Assembly: GCF_028288465.1 (NCBI RefSeq)
Contig: NZ_JAQBNR010000068.1
Coordinates: 62,001 to 126,000 of the forward strand
Direction: 5' to 3'
Length of the DNA: 64,000 nucleotides
Origin: Ferruginibacter sp.
GTDB taxonomy: Bacteria; Bacteroidota; Bacteroidia; Chitinophagales; Chitinophagaceae
Positions 9,948 through 19,368 of this stretch are shown here, one piece after another. Within the stretch, counting starts at the first letter, position 1. Each line of letters opens with the position of its first letter. Position numbers and translations under genes: made by a program. The notes below the pieces were generated by a model. That model searched no databases. It was not told the DNA's origin and worked only from the letters and a program-made list of their open reading frames with translations.

Positions 9948-10945
9948 TTTAGTTGATCGCCGTTTCTTCTTTACTTTTTTTGTCTTGACACCAAAAAAGT
10001 GACAAAAAAAAGTCAAGTCAGCAACGAATACGGCCCTTTGCTGACAGGTAGTCTTGTTGAGTGTTGGTGCATGGTAGTTTCAGCTTTGGTAACGCTGCTG
10101 TTAAGTTTGTTACAGTCAAAGTATAGTTTACATCCTGATTCTTTGATTGGGATATTGGTATTCCTGCGGGAAATCTTTTAGTTGATCGCCGCTTGTTCTT
10201 TACTTTTTTTGTCGTGACACAAAAAAAGATAACAAAAAAAAGTCAAGTCAGCAACGAATACAGCCCGTTGCTGACAGGTAGCTTTGTTGGGCGTTGGTGC
10301 ATGGTAGTTTCAGCTTTGGTAATGCTACTGTTAAGTTTGTTACAGTCAAAGTATAGTTTACATCCTGATTCTTTGATTGGGAAATTGGTATTCCTGCGTG
10401 AAAGCTTTTAGTTGATCGCCGCTTGTTCTTTACTTTTTTTGTCTTGACATAAAAAAAGGTAACAAAAAAAAGTCAAGGCAGCAACGAATACAGCCCGTTG
10501 CTGCCGTATAGCTTTGTTGGGCGTTGGTGCATGGTAGTTTCAGCATTGGTAATACTACTGTTAGGTTCGTTACAGCCAACATATGATTTAAAGTGTTATT
10601 CTCGTCGGTGTATTCCCGGCGCTATTTGATAATGGGTTTATACTTTTTGATTCAGAGATTGCCTATTTAGGTTGCAAGTCTTTTAGTTGATCGCCGCTTC
10701 TTCTTTACTTTTTTTGTCCTGACACAAAAAAATAATAAAAAAAGTCAAGTCAGCAACGAATACAGCCCGTTGCTGACAGGTAGCTTTGTTGGGCGTTGAT
10801 ACATGGTAGTTTTAGCATTGGCAACGCTACTGTCAGGGTTGTTACAGCCAACGTATAGGTTACACCCTTATTCTTTGATTGGGGAGATTGGTATTCAGCA
10901 AGCAGTTTTTTACTTAATCGTTGTTTCTTCTTTTTATCCTGAACA
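9948..10945. repeat. Array 1 of the structured ~230-bp repeat family (4 copies plus a decayed fifth)
   Basis: Units begin at about 9948, 10177, 10407 and 10682, each opening with a TTTAGTTGATCGCCG-like block; a decayed unit begins near 10903. Each holds hairpin A (TTACTTTTTTTGT, loop CTTGAC, then its complement), a second A-run ending in GTCAAG, hairpin B ((G/T)CAGCAACG, a 9-base loop, CGTTGCTG(A/C)), and a conserved roughly 100-base 3' part ending near TTACAGTCAAAGTATAG. Copies 1 and 2 keep one frame open through hairpin B and beyond (9999-10181 and 10193-10411), encoding nearly the same Leu-rich peptide. Similar arrays lie at 57.7-58.6 and 62.7-63.9 kb. No transposase is present. Origin and function are unknown to me. 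Confidence 0.85.
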
Positions 10946-11248
10946 AAAATGATAGCACTCGTTGCGAGACTGTTTCTTAAAGCTGGCTCGGGCTCCTCTA
11001 AGTAATAAAAACCATTTTAGTTCGTTGTGCCTTGTAGGGATCATGGGACGCCAGCGGGCTTCGCGAAGGCAAATTGTTTCCGGCCTGAAGTGGATCTTTA
11101 TCAGGATGTTGCCTGCCAGTCCTTCTTTAGCGCCAGACTAGCCCCCGGCAAACAGTTGCCTGAATAGAACCGACAAGATTCCCACAGCTGGGGAAAATAA
11201 AAGATCTTTTAATTGCTTGCGTGAAAACTATAATACCAAAACAATCGT
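10946..11248. other. Gene-free stretch after repeat array 1
   Basis: No credible coding frame or RNA gene is seen here. The stretch includes short GC-rich foldbacks (for example GGGCTTCGCGAAGGC near 11058) and ends at a possible promoter for the small secreted protein. Confidence 0.4.
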
Positions 11249-11256
11249 TATTTTTG
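11249..11256 (+). promoter_or_regulatory. Possible -7 promoter element for the small secreted protein
   Basis: TATTTTTG fits TAnnTTTG and sits 36 bases before the ATG at 11293, a normal distance for a short leader. No clear -33 TTG is found at the usual spacing. Confidence 0.4.
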
Positions 11257-11292
11257 ATGTTGTGACTGAGCAGGTAGAATTGAAAAACTGAA

Positions 11293-11553
11293 ATGTACAT
11301 GAAAATAAAATATAGATTTTGGCTGATATCCGCGCTGTTTTTAGTAATGAGCAGTTTGCCGGCTACGATGCTTGCGCAGACGGATGTTCTGCCGCCGCCT
11401 GATGACTGCCTGCCGACCGATCCGTCACACCAACCCGATTCTCCCCCTTGCCCGGTTGATGGAGGCATTAGTTACTTAGTTGCTGCCGGTGTGGTGTATG
11501 GGGCCAAAAAAGTAAAAGATAACCGCAATAAAAAAGCAGTTCAATTGACATAA
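11293..11553 (+). CDS. Small secreted protein with PID-CTERM-like tripartite sorting tail (candidate exosortase substrate)
   Basis: This is an 86-residue protein. Residues 1-29 form a Sec signal peptide (basic MKIKYR, hydrophobic core, cleavage after MLAQ). The mature part is a short acidic, Pro/Asp/Cys-rich linker. The C-terminus is tripartite: the motif PVDGG, a hydrophobic stretch ISYLVAAGVVYGA, and a basic end KKVKDNRNKK. That layout is what exosortases recognise, and the PVDGG...YGAKK wording recalls the short Bacteroidota PID-CTERM sorting domain (from memory, not searched). It has its own promoter candidate and terminator just before the export genes, and the locus encodes an exosortase at 55310. 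I infer a small processed, surface-associated protein of the polysaccharide system; its detailed role is unknown. Confidence 0.75.
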   Translation: MYMKIKYRFWLISALFLVMSSLPATMLAQTDVLPPPDDCLPTDPSHQPDSPPCPVDGGISYLVAAGVVYGAKKVKDNRNKKAVQLT

Positions 11554-11575
11554 GGCGGCTTGTGTGCCTGCCAGG

Positions 11576-11602
11576 GGATGATAGTTGCTATCATCCTTTT
11601 TT
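11576..11602 (+). terminator. Rho-independent terminator after the small secreted protein
   Basis: GGATGATAG (11576-11584), loop TTG, CTATCATCC (11588-11596), then six T. It is a perfect 9-bp stem and separates the small gene from the export operon. Confidence 0.92.
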
Positions 11603-11753
11603 ATGAAGAAACCTATCCCTATCAATTTATTGGCTCAGTCATTTTTTTATGCGAAATTTGATTGCATTTGTCAAAAAACACAAGACAAAATCTATAGTGC
11701 ATCCGGTAGTTATTTATTATTTAACTATTATTGCGCATCCTAAAGAATTCATT

Positions 11754-12581
11754 ATGGAAATACCTGCATTTTGTCCATTTGCAAAACGAACTTTTATCAC
11801 TGGTGTACAATTAATGGCGGGTATATTTTTGGCAGCTGCTCTATTATCCTCCTGTGCTATTACCAAACCCACTTACATTTTTAAAGACATAAAAAAGGAT
11901 ACAACCATTCAGGGATTTATTGATAGCAATATTGAACTCAAAATTCAAAAAGAAGATTTGCTGAATCTAAGTATTTCCAGTTTAAATCCCGCCGAGGATG
12001 CATTGTTTAATTCTGCAATGGGTACTATGGCAACAGGTGGCAAATCAGATGCTGGAGGTATAGGCTACCTGGTAACCAGCGAAGGAAATATTAACATACA
12101 TAAGTTGGGCATAGTACCAGTAGCAGGCCTGACGCTTAAGCAGGTAAAAAATAAGCTGGAGAAAGATCTCCTTCCTTATTTAAAAGATCCCATTGTTAAT
12201 GTCAGTTTTGCTAACCACTTTATTACGATTATGGGTGAGGCAGGCAGTTCTCAGAAGCTGAATGTACCAACAGAAAAGATTTCTTTAATTGATGCGCTAG
12301 CATTAAGTGGCCGTGTTACAAATAACGGTACTTTGCAGGATGTAATGGTGATTCGGGAAACTGATGGAGCCAAACAATTTAAACACCTGAACCTGGAAAA
12401 TGCTTCCATTTTTACATCGCCCTGGTATTATCTGCAACCAAAAGACATATTGGTAGTGAATCCCAATGAAGAAAAAATTTACAGGGAAGCACGGCGAACC
12501 CGGAACTTACAATTATATACTACTTTCGTGTCAGTATTGTCAATTACGTTAATCGTCTTAGACAGAATTATAAAACGATAG
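11754..12581 (+). CDS. Outer-membrane polysaccharide export lipoprotein (OPX/Wza family)
   Basis: With the ATG at 11754 the product has 276 residues. The frame is open further upstream (from 11649), but only this start gives a clean lipoprotein signal ending in the lipobox LLSSC (Cys34). After the lipidated Cys come the polysaccharide export (Poly_export) domain, with the typical YRIQKEDLL-like segment here as IELKIQKEDLLNLSI, and SLBB-type beta-grasp segments (TIMGEAGSSQKLNVP). A C-terminal hydrophobic helix (TFVSVLSITLIVLD) would span the outer membrane as in Wza. It forms the exit channel for the glycan. It is 17 bases before the co-polymerase/kinase, its normal partner. Confidence 0.93.
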   Translation: MEIPAFCPFAKRTFITGVQLMAGIFLAAALLSSCAITKPTYIFKDIKKDTTIQGFIDSNIELKIQKEDLLNLSISSLNPAEDALFNSAMGTMATGGKSDAGGIGYLVTSEGNINIHKLGIVPVAGLTLKQVKNKLEKDLLPYLKDPIVNVSFANHFITIMGEAGSSQKLNVPTEKISLIDALALSGRVTNNGTLQDVMVIRETDGAKQFKHLNLENASIFTSPWYYLQPKDILVVNPNEEKIYREARRTRNLQLYTTFVSVLSITLIVLDRIIKR

Positions 12582-12598
12582 CCGAATAGTAATTAGGT

Positions 12599-15010
12599 AT
12601 GAGCGAACAACCATTATTTCAGGAAAAACCAGAGGTTAATATTCTTATCCAGGTATTGCAAAAGTACCTGCCTTTCTGGCCCCTGTTTGCCTTGACTATT
12701 CCAATCGCTATGAGCGTCAGCTATGTTTACCTGCGTTCACAGATACCTATTTACGTTGCCACGGCAAAAGTATTACTAAAAGATCCCAATAAAGGCTCCG
12801 GTGACAGTAAGGTACTGGATGCCCTTAATATATTTAGTGAAAAAAAAATTGTTGATAATGAGATACTGGTATTAAAATCTGCCAGTATTGTACAGGAGGT
12901 GGTAAAAGAACTAAATTTATATGCTACAGTTTACAACCAGGGCAAGGTAAGATTAGAAGAATTATATGGACAAAACTCTCCCTTAAGTTTTGTTGCCCTG
13001 AACGAAGACAGCATTTTTTCCTACAATAAATTCTTTTTTTCGATAGACTGGAAAAACAAAACAGTAGCAATCAATAACCAGACGGTAGCGTTTGATTCCA
13101 CAGTAAATCTTGGTGGGACAACCTATCGGTTTGTAATTAACAACAACTACAATAAAGCTGTTACAGGCAAAAATTATTTTGTGCTTCTCAGGCCCATTGC
13201 AGCCGTTTCCGGCGGAATTTCCGGAGCTCTTGGTGCCTCACCACTATCCAATGTATCTACTGTACTAAATGTTTCCTTTTCAACACCTGAACCTTTAAAA
13301 GGTGAAGCGATCCTGACCAAATTATTTGAGGTGTACAACCGGGAGGGTATTGAAGATAAAAACCAGATCGCTTCCAAAACACTCACTTTTATTGATGACA
13401 GGCTTCATTTAGTTATTGGCCAGCTAGATAGTGTGGAAAAAAATATCGTATCATTTAAAGCAAAAGAATCTTTATATGCAGTAGGCTCGCAGGCAGAACT
13501 TTTTTTCACCAAAGTGCAGGAACTGGATAAACAAAAGGGTGAAATTGATCTGCAGCTGGAAATACTCAATGATATTAAAAATTATATTCAAGCCAAAGGC
13601 AAAAAAACTGGCACTGTTCCTTCTTTGAGCCTGGTGACAGATGCCACACTTAGTGCTCTGCTTGGTCAGTTGTATCAAACCGAGTTTGACCGTGACAATG
13701 CCATCAGCATCACCGGGGAACAGAGTGAACCGGTCTTACAAACCACTGAAAAAGTGCGTCGTCTAAAAATTGATATACTGGAGAATATCAATAATATCAG
13801 GGCAAATTTATTAACCGTCAAAAATGATATCATTGCCAAAATAAGTTTAAATAACGGGCTTCTGACGCAGGTACCGCAAAAAGAAAGAGGATTACTTGAA
13901 ATCAGCCGCCAGCAGGCAGTAAAAAATACCATCTACTCTTATCTGCTGCAAAAAAGAGAGGAAACAGCACTTTCCTCTGCATCCACTTCCTCAGATTTGA
14001 GAGTTATTGAACGACCAAACTCGTATGGGCCAGTAAGCCCGGTTGCTAAGAATTTCTATTTAACAGGTTTTATTGTAGGGCTGCTGTCAGCCATTTTTTT
14101 GGTGCTGATGAAGGAGCAGTTTAAAAGCAGGATTCTATTCCGTGATGAAATTGAAGGAAAGACTTCTGTGCCTTTTGCGGGAGAAATTGTACAGGCAAGC
14201 ACCAAAACACCTGTCGTAATTATGGAAGGTAAAAGAACCGTAATTGCTGAACAGTTCAGGGCTTTGCGCACTAACCTCGCCTATATCGGCTTAAACGAGC
14301 AGAACAAGACGATGCTGGTCACCTCCAGTATTTCAGGTGAAGGCAAAAGTTTTATTGCCATCAATTTTGCCATCAGTCTTACACTCACAGGTAAAAAAGT
14401 GGCCCTGATGGAAATGGATTTGCGCAAACCTAAGTTGAGCAACCTCATGGGGATTACCCGTGATCCGGGCATCTCCAACTATATAGTCGGCAAAGCGACC
14501 TATCAGCAGGTGGTACATGCCTCTTCCATCGCCAATTTATTTATTATTCCGGCGGGTGTAATACCACCCAATCCCACGGAACTGATCGCTAAACCCGGGT
14601 TTACCGATCTGATGGAAAAATTAAAAAAAGATTATGACTATATTATTTTAGACACTGCACCAATAGGCCCGGTGACAGATGCCTTATTATTAAAAGACTT
14701 TTGTGATGTTACACTCTATGTAATCAGGCATGACCGTACACCAAAAGTATTTATCCGGACCATCAATCAATTGAACGAAGCAAAAAAGTTCAACAACATG
14801 TGTCTTGTTTTTAATGGGGTTAAAAAACGCGGTATCAATATCGGCAATATCAGCAAGAGTTATGGATATGGATATGGGTATGGGTATGGCTACGGGTATG
14901 GTTACGGATATGGATATGGCTACGGATATGCAGTAGACGATGCGAAGCCCGGCTTTTTCAACATCAAACGCTGGGGGCGTAAGATAAAGCGAATCATCTA
15001 CGGTAGATAG
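12599..15010 (+). CDS. Polysaccharide co-polymerase with BY-type tyrosine kinase domain (Wzc-like)
   Basis: An 803-residue inner-membrane protein. A Wzz-type chain-length region is framed by two membrane helices (about residues 24-46 and 483-503), with a large coiled-coil periplasmic part between them. The cytoplasmic kinase follows: Walker A SSISGEGKS near 575, Walker A' VALMEMDLRKP, Walker B IILDTAPIG near 682. The tail carries twelve tyrosines alternating with glycine (encoded at 14861-14929), which would be the autophosphorylation cluster, then a basic end. Cycles of phosphorylation govern polymer length and export through the OPX partner upstream; the PHP phosphatase at 59848 is the expected antagonist. 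Full length, no missing motif. Confidence 0.95.
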   Translation: MSEQPLFQEKPEVNILIQVLQKYLPFWPLFALTIPIAMSVSYVYLRSQIPIYVATAKVLLKDPNKGSGDSKVLDALNIFSEKKIVDNEILVLKSASIVQEVVKELNLYATVYNQGKVRLEELYGQNSPLSFVALNEDSIFSYNKFFFSIDWKNKTVAINNQTVAFDSTVNLGGTTYRFVINNNYNKAVTGKNYFVLLRPIAAVSGGISGALGASPLSNVSTVLNVSFSTPEPLKGEAILTKLFEVYNREGIEDKNQIASKTLTFIDDRLHLVIGQLDSVEKNIVSFKAKESLYAVGSQAELFFTKVQELDKQKGEIDLQLEILNDIKNYIQAKGKKTGTVPSLSLVTDATLSALLGQLYQTEFDRDNAISITGEQSEPVLQTTEKVRRLKIDILENINNIRANLLTVKNDIIAKISLNNGLLTQVPQKERGLLEISRQQAVKNTIYSYLLQKREETALSSASTSSDLRVIERPNSYGPVSPVAKNFYLTGFIVGLLSAIFLVLMKEQFKSRILFRDEIEGKTSVPFAGEIVQASTKTPVVIMEGKRTVIAEQFRALRTNLAYIGLNEQNKTMLVTSSISGEGKSFIAINFAISLTLTGKKVALMEMDLRKPKLSNLMGITRDPGISNYIVGKATYQQVVHASSIANLFIIPAGVIPPNPTELIAKPGFTDLMEKLKKDYDYIILDTAPIGPVTDALLLKDFCDVTLYVIRHDRTPKVFIRTINQLNEAKKFNNMCLVFNGVKKRGINIGNISKSYGYGYGYGYGYGYGYGYGYGYGYAVDDAKPGFFNIKRWGRKIKRIIYGR
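14861..14929 (+). repeat. Hexamer tandem repeat encoding the (Tyr-Gly) tail
   Basis: Twenty-three codons alternate TAT/TAC with GGN, i.e. about eleven degenerate TATGGN hexamers in frame inside the kinase gene. The Gly third base varies (A, G, C, T), so the protein pattern is kept while the DNA drifts. Hexamer slippage would change the number of tyrosines without a frameshift. Confidence 0.9.
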
Positions 15011-15194
15011 TGGAACTGTGAGAGAGGTAAAGTCTTAACATTTGTTTGATTTATATTTACATATTCCAGCCTCTTCACATCCTCCAATACATTTAACAGA
15101 TGCCGTACCTTTTGTCCCTGCTGAAAACAGGGGGAAACTGATACGGAAGCCTTGTTTTAATTGCAATTAAAATTCGCAGTTAAAGAATGGCAAA

Positions 15195-15767
15195 ATGGTA
15201 GGATTAAAAAAATTTATTACCAGCTTTTCACAAACAAATGTGACTGAGGCTAAGCGAAGCTATGCGATGACGGAGAATAACGGACAATGGTATGCACTCT
15301 ATACAAAGCCCCGCTGGGAGAAAAAAGTGTCCAAATTGCTTGATGAACAGGGCATTGAAAATTACTGTCCCATCAATAAGGTTACCCGGCAGTGGAGCGA
15401 CCGCAAAAAGGTAGTGCTGGAACCGGTGTTCAAAGGCTATGTATTTGTAAAAGTGAGCGAGGAGGATAAATGGGATATACGGAAAGTAAATGGTGTACTG
15501 AATTACGTTTATTGGCTGGGCAAGCCCGCCACCATCCGTGAAGATGAAATTCAAACCATCCGCAAGTTTTTAAATGAATTTACGGATGTGGAAGTCACCG
15601 ATCTTTCTCTGAAAGTAAACAGTACGGTGCGTATTAAAACGGGGGTGTTGATGAATTACCAGGGTATATTGGTAGAACTGGTGGGTAACAAGGCCAGGGT
15701 AAGGATTGAGAGTATGGGGTTGCAGTTGAGTGCGCAGTTTGATAAACGAAATTTAGAACAGTTATGA
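15195..15767 (+). CDS. NusG-like transcription antiterminator (UpxY/LoaP type)
   Basis: This is a 190-residue paralogue of NusG. The NGN domain is clear (QWYALYTKPRWEKKVSKLL, then PVFKGYVFVKV), and a KOW-like segment lies at the C-terminus (VRIKTGVLMNYQGILVELVGNKARVRI). Such paralogues sit at the head of long polysaccharide operons in Bacteroidota and load on RNA polymerase to prevent premature termination. The fold begins only at about residue 31, so the ATG at 15267 (MTENNGQWYAL) is an equally good or better start. It lies between the kinase and the roughly 40 kb glycan cluster, and I infer it serves that cluster. Confidence 0.9.
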   Translation: MVGLKKFITSFSQTNVTEAKRSYAMTENNGQWYALYTKPRWEKKVSKLLDEQGIENYCPINKVTRQWSDRKKVVLEPVFKGYVFVKVSEEDKWDIRKVNGVLNYVYWLGKPATIREDEIQTIRKFLNEFTDVEVTDLSLKVNSTVRIKTGVLMNYQGILVELVGNKARVRIESMGLQLSAQFDKRNLEQL

Positions 15768-15772
15768 AGACA

Positions 15773-15800
15773 GTTATAAGTTGTAGGTTATAAGTTATAA
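15773..15800. repeat. Heptamer tandem array (GTTATAA)4, left arm
   Basis: Four 7-base units in register: GTTATAA, GTTGTAG, GTTATAA, GTTATAA, beginning 6 bases after the UpxY-like stop. Reverse-complement units (AACTTAT type) recur at 15920, making an inverted pair around about 120 bases of gene-free DNA. Confidence 0.85.
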
Positions 15801-15919
15801 GTTTCTTCATTTCGAAAGAGTCGGCTGCAGACAAGAGATATTCTTGACCTAAGTTCACCGGGAAAACAAATTGTCGATGTAAATATTTTACTGATACTGC
15901 AGTCGACCCCGAACCGGAC

Positions 15920-15947
15920 AACTTATAACTTATCACTCATAACTTAT
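15920..15947. repeat. Heptamer tandem array (AACTTAT)4, right arm
   Basis: Units AACTTAT, AACTTAT, CACTCAT, AACTTAT in perfect 7-base register, complementary to the array at 15773-15800 and running straight into a copy of the structured repeat. Confidence 0.85.
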
Positions 15948-16200
15948 GACTTTTTCGTCTTGACACAAAAAAAGTAACAAAAAAAAATCAAGGCAGAAAC
16001 GAATACAGCCCGTTGCTGCCGTATAGCATTATTGAACTATTGTGCATGGTATTTTCAGCCTTGGTAATTCTATTGTTAGGCTTGTTACAGTCAAAGTAAA
16101 GTAAAAGGTGTACTATATTTTGGCTAATGCTTTTATTAAAATGTTGCTACCTACTGACTTTTTTGTCCACGACATAAAAAAAGTCAATCCGTCGCGGCGG
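15948..16200. repeat. Solitary copy (plus fragment) of the structured repeat family
   Basis: One copy at about 15948-16110 has hairpin A, a slightly changed hairpin B (one base of the 5' arm altered, CAGAAACG) and the 3' hydrophobic-peptide part ending at a stop. A fragment at about 16157-16200 keeps only a GACTTTTTTGTC...GACATAAAAAAAGTC hairpin with a different GC-rich continuation. Confidence 0.75.
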
Positions 16201-16342
16201 ATCGGCTGAAACCATTCGAACGGGCAGCAACTCGGCTGTTAATTCACTACTTATAACTTTTTTGTTCCCTTAACTTGTAACTCACAGGTTAATTCTTAGA
16301 AACAGCAATGGACAGCTAAAAGGGAAGCTTTCCAACGTGAAC

Positions 16343-16377
16343 AACTTATAACTTATCACTTATAACTTATAACTCAA
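16343..16377. repeat. Heptamer array (AACTTAT)5 abutting the asnB-like start codon
   Basis: AACTTAT, AACTTAT, CACTTAT, AACTTAT, AACTCAA in register, ending three bases before the GTG start at 16381. The array occupies the whole ribosome-binding region; no Shine-Dalgarno is present. Confidence 0.85.
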
Positions 16378-16380
16378 AAA

Positions 16381-18168
16381 GTGTGTAGAATCGCCGGCCT
16401 TATAAACCCCTCCATGCCTGTTGCTGAAATGGAATCAGTAGTAAAGGAGATGTGTACGGTGCAAAAGCACGGCGGGCCGGATGATGAGGGGATGTTTACC
16501 GATGTGGATAACCATTTGGTATTGGGGCACCGGCGATTGAGTTTAATTGATCTGTCTGCTGCCGGGCACCAGCCGATGAGTTATGGAGACGGTCGCTATA
16601 CCATCAGCTACAATGGCGAGTTATACAATTACCTGGAGTTAAAGGAGAAGCTGCAAAAAGCAGGGGCTGCCTTTACCACGCACAGCGATACGGAAGTAAT
16701 ACTGGCGGCATTTGCACACTGGGGCGTAGCCGCTTTTCAGCAATTCAACGGCATGTTCGCCTTTGCCCTCTGGGACAATCAAAAAGGTGCTGTCTACCTG
16801 GTAAGAGATCCTGCAGGAATCAAGCCGCTATATTTTGCACATACAAAAGAAGGGCTGGCTTTTGCTTCGGAAGTAAGGGCCTTTAAAGGACTGCCTTACC
16901 TGCAGGAGACTAACCCGCACTGGCAGGTTTACCTGATGGCATATGGCCATCTGCCCGAACCGGTTACTACGTTAAAAGAAGTACAACCGTTGAAAAAAGG
17001 CTGGTTCCTGCATTACAATGTGCAGTCCGGCGAATGCCGCCAGGAGCCATTCAACCGCTTTAATTACGTAGAGCAAATCAACGACCGTCAGCAGGCCATC
17101 GAACTGGTGCAGCAATCACTGGCTGCTTCGGTAAAACGGCATTTGCTGAGCGATGCCCCCATCGGTGTTTTTTTAAGCGGCGGCCTGGATTCAAGTATCA
17201 TTGCCAGCCTGGCCAATAAAGAAATCAAAAACCTCAATACAATATCTCTTGTATTTGACGAGGCGCTGTACTCCGAGAAAAAATACCAGGATATGGTACA
17301 GCTTGGCTTACAAGGGCAGCAACACCAGCACCTGTTAAAAGAAGCCGACTTTCATGCAGATATGCCGGCGATCATGCAGGCAATGGACCTGCCCTGTAGT
17401 GATGGCATCAATACCTGGTTTATCAGTAAATATGCCAGGCAGCAAGGCTTAAAAGCGGTGCTCTCTGGTATTGGCGGAGATGAGCTGTTTGGAGGTTATC
17501 CTTCATTTAACCGTATTGCCACCGCATTGCAGGTAAAACAATACCTGCCGCCGGCAATGTTAAGAAACAGCAGGCTGCCGGGATTAAGAAAATTGCGCCG
17601 GCTCTGTTACCTAAGTTTACCGGGTTCGGTGGGTATGTATTTGTTCTTACGGGGCCAATTTATCCCGTCAGAGATAGCAGCCTACCTGGATATGCCGGAA
17701 CCAGCCGTTTGGGACATTTTGCAGCAACAACCACAGGTGCCCGACATTGCTAATTTAACACCCAAAAACCAGGCAAGCTGGCTGGAGACCAACCTGTATA
17801 TGCAGAACCAGTTGCTGCGGGATGCGGATGTAATGAGTATGGCGCACGGGGTAGAGATCAGGGTGCCGTTTCTGGATGCCAATTTTCTGAAACTTGTACT
17901 GCAACTGTGCAGCAATATCAAATATCCGGGGTCGTTTAACAAGCAATTATTGATCGATAGTTTTAAGGAGGAGATTCCTGCAGCAGTCTGGAACCGGCCC
18001 AAAATGGGCTTCTCTTTTCCGTTTAAAGAATGGCTGGGTAACAACCGCTATGCCGATGGCAAGCCGGGGTCAAAGACTGCCTTGTTCCATAAGGAATTTA
18101 CCCGTGGCAACCTGCACTGGTCGCAGTTTTTTACTATCTATTTAATGGAACACCAGCTGCATGCATAA
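16381..18168 (+). CDS. asnB: Glutamine-hydrolysing asparagine synthase-like amidotransferase
   Basis: 595 residues, starting at GTG so that the nucleophile Cys2 follows the initiator (MCRIAGL). The N-terminal class II glutamine amidotransferase domain shows HGGPDDEG, GHRRLSLIDLS and the SYNGELYNY core. The synthetase domain has the ATP-pyrophosphatase loop SGGLDSS (about 266-272) and SGIGGDELFGGY. It would release ammonia from glutamine and amidate a carboxylate. Inside a glycan cluster the substrate is more likely a uronic acid or another sugar acid than aspartate; AsnB-like genes commonly accompany exosortase/polysaccharide loci. It overlaps the next gene by 8 bases, so the two are translationally coupled. 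No defect is seen. Confidence 0.93.
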   Translation: MCRIAGLINPSMPVAEMESVVKEMCTVQKHGGPDDEGMFTDVDNHLVLGHRRLSLIDLSAAGHQPMSYGDGRYTISYNGELYNYLELKEKLQKAGAAFTTHSDTEVILAAFAHWGVAAFQQFNGMFAFALWDNQKGAVYLVRDPAGIKPLYFAHTKEGLAFASEVRAFKGLPYLQETNPHWQVYLMAYGHLPEPVTTLKEVQPLKKGWFLHYNVQSGECRQEPFNRFNYVEQINDRQQAIELVQQSLAASVKRHLLSDAPIGVFLSGGLDSSIIASLANKEIKNLNTISLVFDEALYSEKKYQDMVQLGLQGQQHQHLLKEADFHADMPAIMQAMDLPCSDGINTWFISKYARQQGLKAVLSGIGGDELFGGYPSFNRIATALQVKQYLPPAMLRNSRLPGLRKLRRLCYLSLPGSVGMYLFLRGQFIPSEIAAYLDMPEPAVWDILQQQPQVPDIANLTPKNQASWLETNLYMQNQLLRDADVMSMAHGVEIRVPFLDANFLKLVLQLCSNIKYPGSFNKQLLIDSFKEEIPAAVWNRPKMGFSFPFKEWLGNNRYADGKPGSKTALFHKEFTRGNLHWSQFFTIYLMEHQLHA

Positions 18169-19270
18169 TACCACGCTATTTCTTACGCTTAGGGTTTTTT
18201 CAGCCACTGGGGGTATCGAAAAAGTATGCAGGGTCGCCGGCAAAGCCATGAACGAGTTGTTTGAGCAGGATGTCCCTAAAAAGATAACAATTTATTCGTT
18301 GTATGACGAGTCAGCGGATATCAATACAGCTTATTTTCCCGCTACCATCTTCAGGGGTTTTGGTAAAAACCGGTTTCGGTTCTTTAATTGCGTTTTCAAA
18401 AAGGGATTTGGTTGCGAGCGCATCTTATTAAGCCATGTAAACTTATTGCTGATAGGATATATTATTAAATTGTGTTCGCCGAAAACAAAGCTGGTATTAA
18501 TGGCGCACGGCATCGAAGTATGGCAGGCCTTTCCCTGGTGGAAGCGGATGGCCTTACGGAAATGTGATTTGATCCTGGCCGTTAGCCAGTTTACAAAGCA
18601 GAAACTGATCGTTGAAAACAATATGCCTGAAAATAAAATTACGGTGCTGAACAATTGCCTGGATCCGTTTCTCCCCGTTCCGTTAACCGGCGGCAAACCT
18701 GTACCATTGCTTGAACGGTATGGAATTGAAGCCGCTGATAAAGTGGTCTTAACACTCACCCGGATGGCTTACAACGAACAGTATAAAGGCTACGAACAGG
18801 TAATTCGGTCTGTGAGTGATTTAAAGAAAAGCATCCCCTGCATAAAATACCTGCTGGTAGGTAAATACGATGCCGCGGAAAAAGCCAGGCTGGATGCCTT
18901 AATCAGCAGATTAGGGGTGCAACAAAATATTGTTTTTTCCGGATTCATCCCCGACGCAGAACTCGCAGCGCACTACGCCCTGGCCGATCTGTATATCATG
19001 CCCAGCCAGAAAGAGGGATTTGGTATCGTATTTATTGAAGCCATGTTTTACGGCAAACCGGTAATAGCAGGCAATGCAGATGGCTCAGTAGATGCATTGC
19101 AAAACGGGAAACTGGGGATATTGGTAGATCCGAATAACCAGCAACAAATAACGGAGGCCATTGAAGCAGTATTAAGCGGCAACAAACAGGTAACACCGGC
19201 AACAGAAGAGGTGCAACGTTATTTTGGGTTTGAAGCATACAAACAAAAGTTGAAGGCGGTGCTGCAGTAA
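18161..19270 (+). CDS. Glycosyltransferase, GT4 family
   Basis: 369 residues with the GT-B fold: N-terminal Gly-rich donor loop (FSATGGIEKVCRVAG) and a C-terminal Glycos_transf_1 domain with DLYIMPSQKEGFGIVFIEAMFYGKPVIAG, where the two glutamates of the EX7E motif bind the nucleotide sugar. It acts at the cytoplasmic face, adding one sugar to the lipid-linked repeat unit. Translation overlaps the end of the amidotransferase gene by 8 bases. Donor and linkage cannot be read from sequence. Confidence 0.92.
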   Translation: MHNTTLFLTLRVFSATGGIEKVCRVAGKAMNELFEQDVPKKITIYSLYDESADINTAYFPATIFRGFGKNRFRFFNCVFKKGFGCERILLSHVNLLLIGYIIKLCSPKTKLVLMAHGIEVWQAFPWWKRMALRKCDLILAVSQFTKQKLIVENNMPENKITVLNNCLDPFLPVPLTGGKPVPLLERYGIEAADKVVLTLTRMAYNEQYKGYEQVIRSVSDLKKSIPCIKYLLVGKYDAAEKARLDALISRLGVQQNIVFSGFIPDAELAAHYALADLYIMPSQKEGFGIVFIEAMFYGKPVIAGNADGSVDALQNGKLGILVDPNNQQQITEAIEAVLSGNKQVTPATEEVQRYFGFEAYKQKLKAVLQ

Positions 19271-19340
19271 TTTTTGTTACGTGCTGGTATGAATGTTATT
19301 GCCAGGATTATTATTCCGACCAACAGGCTCCAAAATTGAT

Positions 19341-19368
19341 AACTTATAACCTACAACTTATAACCTGC
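19341..19368. repeat. Heptamer array (AACTTAT-type, 4 units)
   Basis: AACTTAT, AACCTAC, AACTTAT, AACCTGC in register, in the gap between the GT4 gene and the WbpD-like gene. Confidence 0.8.

Noticed and set aside
9948..10945. Repeat array 1 as a CRISPR array
   Set aside because: Units are about 230-275 bases, contain internal hairpins and related linkers, and have no short identical repeats with unique spacers or cas genes nearby.
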